From: Pseudomonas sp. LS1212
GTDB lineage: Bacteria; Pseudomonadota; Gammaproteobacteria; Pseudomonadales; Pseudomonadaceae
Reading direction: 5' to 3'
Length of the DNA: 64,000 nucleotides
Assembly (NCBI RefSeq): GCF_024741815.1
Contig: NZ_CP102951.1
Location: 1,751,001 to 1,815,000, forward strand
The position numbers and the translations under genes are program-made. Under the pieces are notes generated by a model. The model was not told the DNA's origin. It made no database searches and worked only from the letters and a program-made list of their open reading frames with translations. Positions 62,246 through 64,000 of this stretch are shown here, piece after piece (positions within the stretch are counted from its first letter, which is position 1; every line of letters starts with the position of its first letter).

Positions 62246-62965
62246 TTGGATAGCCTCGCCCCCAGGCAGAACTCTGCAATCAGCGGGTATGAGTGGCTCA
62301 AGCAGGACATCATCCGTGGCGTATTCAAGCCCGGTGAAAAACTCCTCATGAGCGGGCTCAAGGAGCGCTATGACCTGGGTGTCGGCCCGCTGCGCGAGGC
62401 GCTGTCACAGCTGGTGGCCGAGCACCTGGTGGTGGTCATCAGCCAGAAGGGCTACCGCGTCGCGCCCATGTCGCTGCAAGAAATGCAGGACATCTACGAT
62501 GCCCGCGCCAACCTGGAAGCGATGATCGTCGGCCTTGCCATCGAGCGCGGCGACGACGCCTGGGAGGCGCAGATCCTGGCGCAGTCCCACACGCTATCGA
62601 AAGTCATGGATGTGAAAACCCGCGAGCAGGTACTCGACGTCTGGGACGAGCGGCACAAGGCCTTTCATACCGCCATCGCTGCCGGTTGCGGTTCCAAGCA
62701 CCTGTTGCAGGCGCGCGGCTATCTGTTCGATCAGGCCGAGCGCTACCGCCATTTGTGGCTGACGCAAACGGTGTTTTCCGAAGAAGCCCTGGAACTCAAG
62801 CGCAAGGAGCATGCCGCGCTGGTCGAGGCCATTCTTGCGCGCGATGCACCGCGCGCCACGGCCATGATGCGCACCCACCTGATGACGCCTGTACCGATCA
62901 TTGTCGAGGTCATGCAGCGCGGTGAACACAAGGCGGCCGTCGCTTCAATCGCCCCGCTGGCGTGA
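62246..62965 (+). CDS. csiR: GntR-family (FadR/VanR type) repressor of the csiD operon
   Basis: 239 residues from TTG 62246, which has AGGAG 7 bp upstream; no ATG fits. A winged HTH (GYEWLKQDIIRGVFKPGEKLLMSGLKERYDLGVGPLREALSQLVAEHLVVVISQKGYRVAPM) spans about 12-72. The C-terminal FCD-like helical ligand domain has DARANLEAMIVGLAIERG, HKAFHTAIAAGCGSKHLL and AIL...ATAMMRTHL with possible metal-binding His residues. Divergent from csiD, and in E. coli CsiR represses csiD in response to glutarate; the same is inferred here. Confidence 0.92.
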   Translation: MDSLAPRQNSAISGYEWLKQDIIRGVFKPGEKLLMSGLKERYDLGVGPLREALSQLVAEHLVVVISQKGYRVAPMSLQEMQDIYDARANLEAMIVGLAIERGDDAWEAQILAQSHTLSKVMDVKTREQVLDVWDERHKAFHTAIAAGCGSKHLLQARGYLFDQAERYRHLWLTQTVFSEEALELKRKEHAALVEAILARDAPRATAMMRTHLMTPVPIIVEVMQRGEHKAAVASIAPLA

Positions 62966-63060
62966 CAGCGCCGCTCGATCGATAACGTTGGTCGACTGAG
63001 CGGAACATCGGGCGTGCGATAGAGTCTTCCGTTCATCATTGCTCGTCCTTGAGGTGGTCG

Positions 63061-64000
63061 ATGAACTCGCCAGCCCGGCACCCGCTGCAGCATTTATCCC
63101 ATCGTCGCAAGGACGGTGACCCGGCTGTGATTGCCCCCTTGTTAAAGCAATACGCCGAACCCTTGCCCGCCCTCGACAGCCCCGAATTCGGCAAACTGTT
63201 CGACCGCTACGGCGATGCCCGGGTGGTGTTGATCGGCGAAGCCAGCCACGGCACCTCGGATTTCTATCGTACCCGGGCAGCCATCACCAAGCGGTTGATC
63301 GAGCGCCACGGTTTCTCGATCGTGGCGGTCGAAGCGGATTGGCCCGACGCCGGCCAGATCGACCGTTGCGTGCGCGGGCTGGGGCCGTCGGCATGGAAGC
63401 ACAAGGCGTTCACCCGCTTTCCGGTGTGGATGTGGCGCAATACCGACATCGACAGGTTCGCCCGCTGGCTGCATGCCCACAACCGCGCACTGCCGCCGGG
63501 GCAGCGCGTCGAGTTCCGGGGCCTGGATGTCTACAGCATGCGCAACTCGATTGCCGAGGTGCTCGGCTATCTGGAGCGAATCGACCCGCAGCTGGCCCAT
63601 GAAGCCCGCCATCGCTACGGCTGTCTCACGCCCTGGCAGGACGACCCGGCGCTGTATGGTCATTTCGTCGAGCGACTGGGTGAAATGCCCTGCGAGCAAG
63701 CGGTGGTCGAGCAGTTGAACAGCTTGCTGGGCGAACGGCTCGGGCGTTTCATCAAGGAAGACGAGGCCTTTTTCGGCGCTACCCAGAATGCCCGCGTGGT
63801 GCGCGCCGCCGAACAATACTACCGAGCGATTTACCGCAGCTCCGAAGCCTCGTGGAACCTGCGCGACCAGCATATGTTCGATACCTTGCGGGCCTTGCTC
63901 GATCATCGGGGCAACGATGCCAGGGCCGTCGTCTGGGCGCATAATTCACATATCGGCAATGCAGCGGCCACCTCGATGGGCTGGAGCGGCGAGCTCAATA
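63061..64000 (+). CDS. Erythromycin esterase family protein, 5' part
   Basis: The gene runs off the window after 313 codons. ATG 63061 has GAGGTGG shortly upstream. Family motifs (PF05139): VVLIGEASHGTSDFYRTR with the catalytic-type Glu-Ala-Ser-His at 60-63, IVAVEADWPDA, FRGLDVYSM, SWNLRDQHMFDTL, and AVVWAHNSHIGNAAATSMG. True macrolide esterases are a small part of the family; most chromosomal Pseudomonas members have unknown substrates, and resistance cannot be inferred. Confidence 0.92.
   Translation, partial: MNSPARHPLQHLSHRRKDGDPAVIAPLLKQYAEPLPALDSPEFGKLFDRYGDARVVLIGEASHGTSDFYRTRAAITKRLIERHGFSIVAVEADWPDAGQIDRCVRGLGPSAWKHKAFTRFPVWMWRNTDIDRFARWLHAHNRALPPGQRVEFRGLDVYSMRNSIAEVLGYLERIDPQLAHEARHRYGCLTPWQDDPALYGHFVERLGEMPCEQAVVEQLNSLLGERLGRFIKEDEAFFGATQNARVVRAAEQYYRAIYRSSEASWNLRDQHMFDTLRALLDHRGNDARAVVWAHNSHIGNAAATSMGWSGELN

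Overview
The window looks like a chromosome segment of a Pseudomonas of the P. putida type. The basis is a 4.5S RNA with the Pseudomonas sequence, the family and codon character of the housekeeping genes, a REP-type inverted pair, a DUF3077 gene and a FpvA-like TonB receptor fragment. No taxonomic search was possible.

Layout. (1) 1-855: end of a probable metallopeptidase gene and the SRP RNA gene ffs with its own promoter. (2) 856-3832: a small lipoprotein gene split by an IS21-family element (istA, istB, multiple terminal repeats). No target duplication is visible. (3) 3836-32526: a near-complete temperate phage genome. It has a CI/Cro switch with repeated operators, CII-like and DksA/TraR-like regulators, a prim-pol/helicase, an iteron-rich candidate origin, a LydA-type holin, a lambda-type head module (terminase, portal, ClpP protease, gpD, gpE), a P2-type contractile tail module (V, W, J, I, fibre, sheath, tube, chaperones, tape measure, U, X, D), a lysis cassette (GH19 endolysin, Rz with embedded Rz1) and a Dam-type methylase. 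No integrase was found; it was probably lost on the IS21 side. (4) 32579-39450: a SRAP pseudogene, then a lower-GC stretch with a cluster of two lipoproteins and one secreted Cys-rich protein, two further periplasmic proteins, and two related sites resembling the 5' end of dusA. This indicates layered integration at dusA. (5) 39498-47624: patchwork accessory DNA: DUF3077 gene, truncated TonB receptor, IS3-family element with A6G frameshift site, orphan ParA, TPR protein, HWE kinase remnant, membrane-anchored J-protein, ParE/RHH toxin-antitoxin pair. (6) 47798-53529: AraC regulator, NCS1 permease with a 51-residue membrane protein, aldehyde dehydrogenase and a DUF1254 lipoprotein. (7) 53900-62965: csiD-lhgO-gabD-gabT-gabP plus a further class III aminotransferase, all read leftwards, with the GntR regulator csiR divergent from csiD. 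This is the route from 5-aminovalerate/GABA-type substrates through glutarate and L-2-hydroxyglutarate to 2-oxoglutarate. (8) 63061-end: start of an erythromycin-esterase-family gene.

How the parts work together. The phage early region (3.8-9.3 kb) controls lysogeny and replication, and the rightward late operon (about 9.5-32.5 kb) builds and releases a myovirus-type particle. The accessory genes to its right carry signal peptides and probably act at the envelope. The csiD operon looks metabolically complete and has a good sigma-54 promoter match and an 18-bp palindrome in front of csiD.
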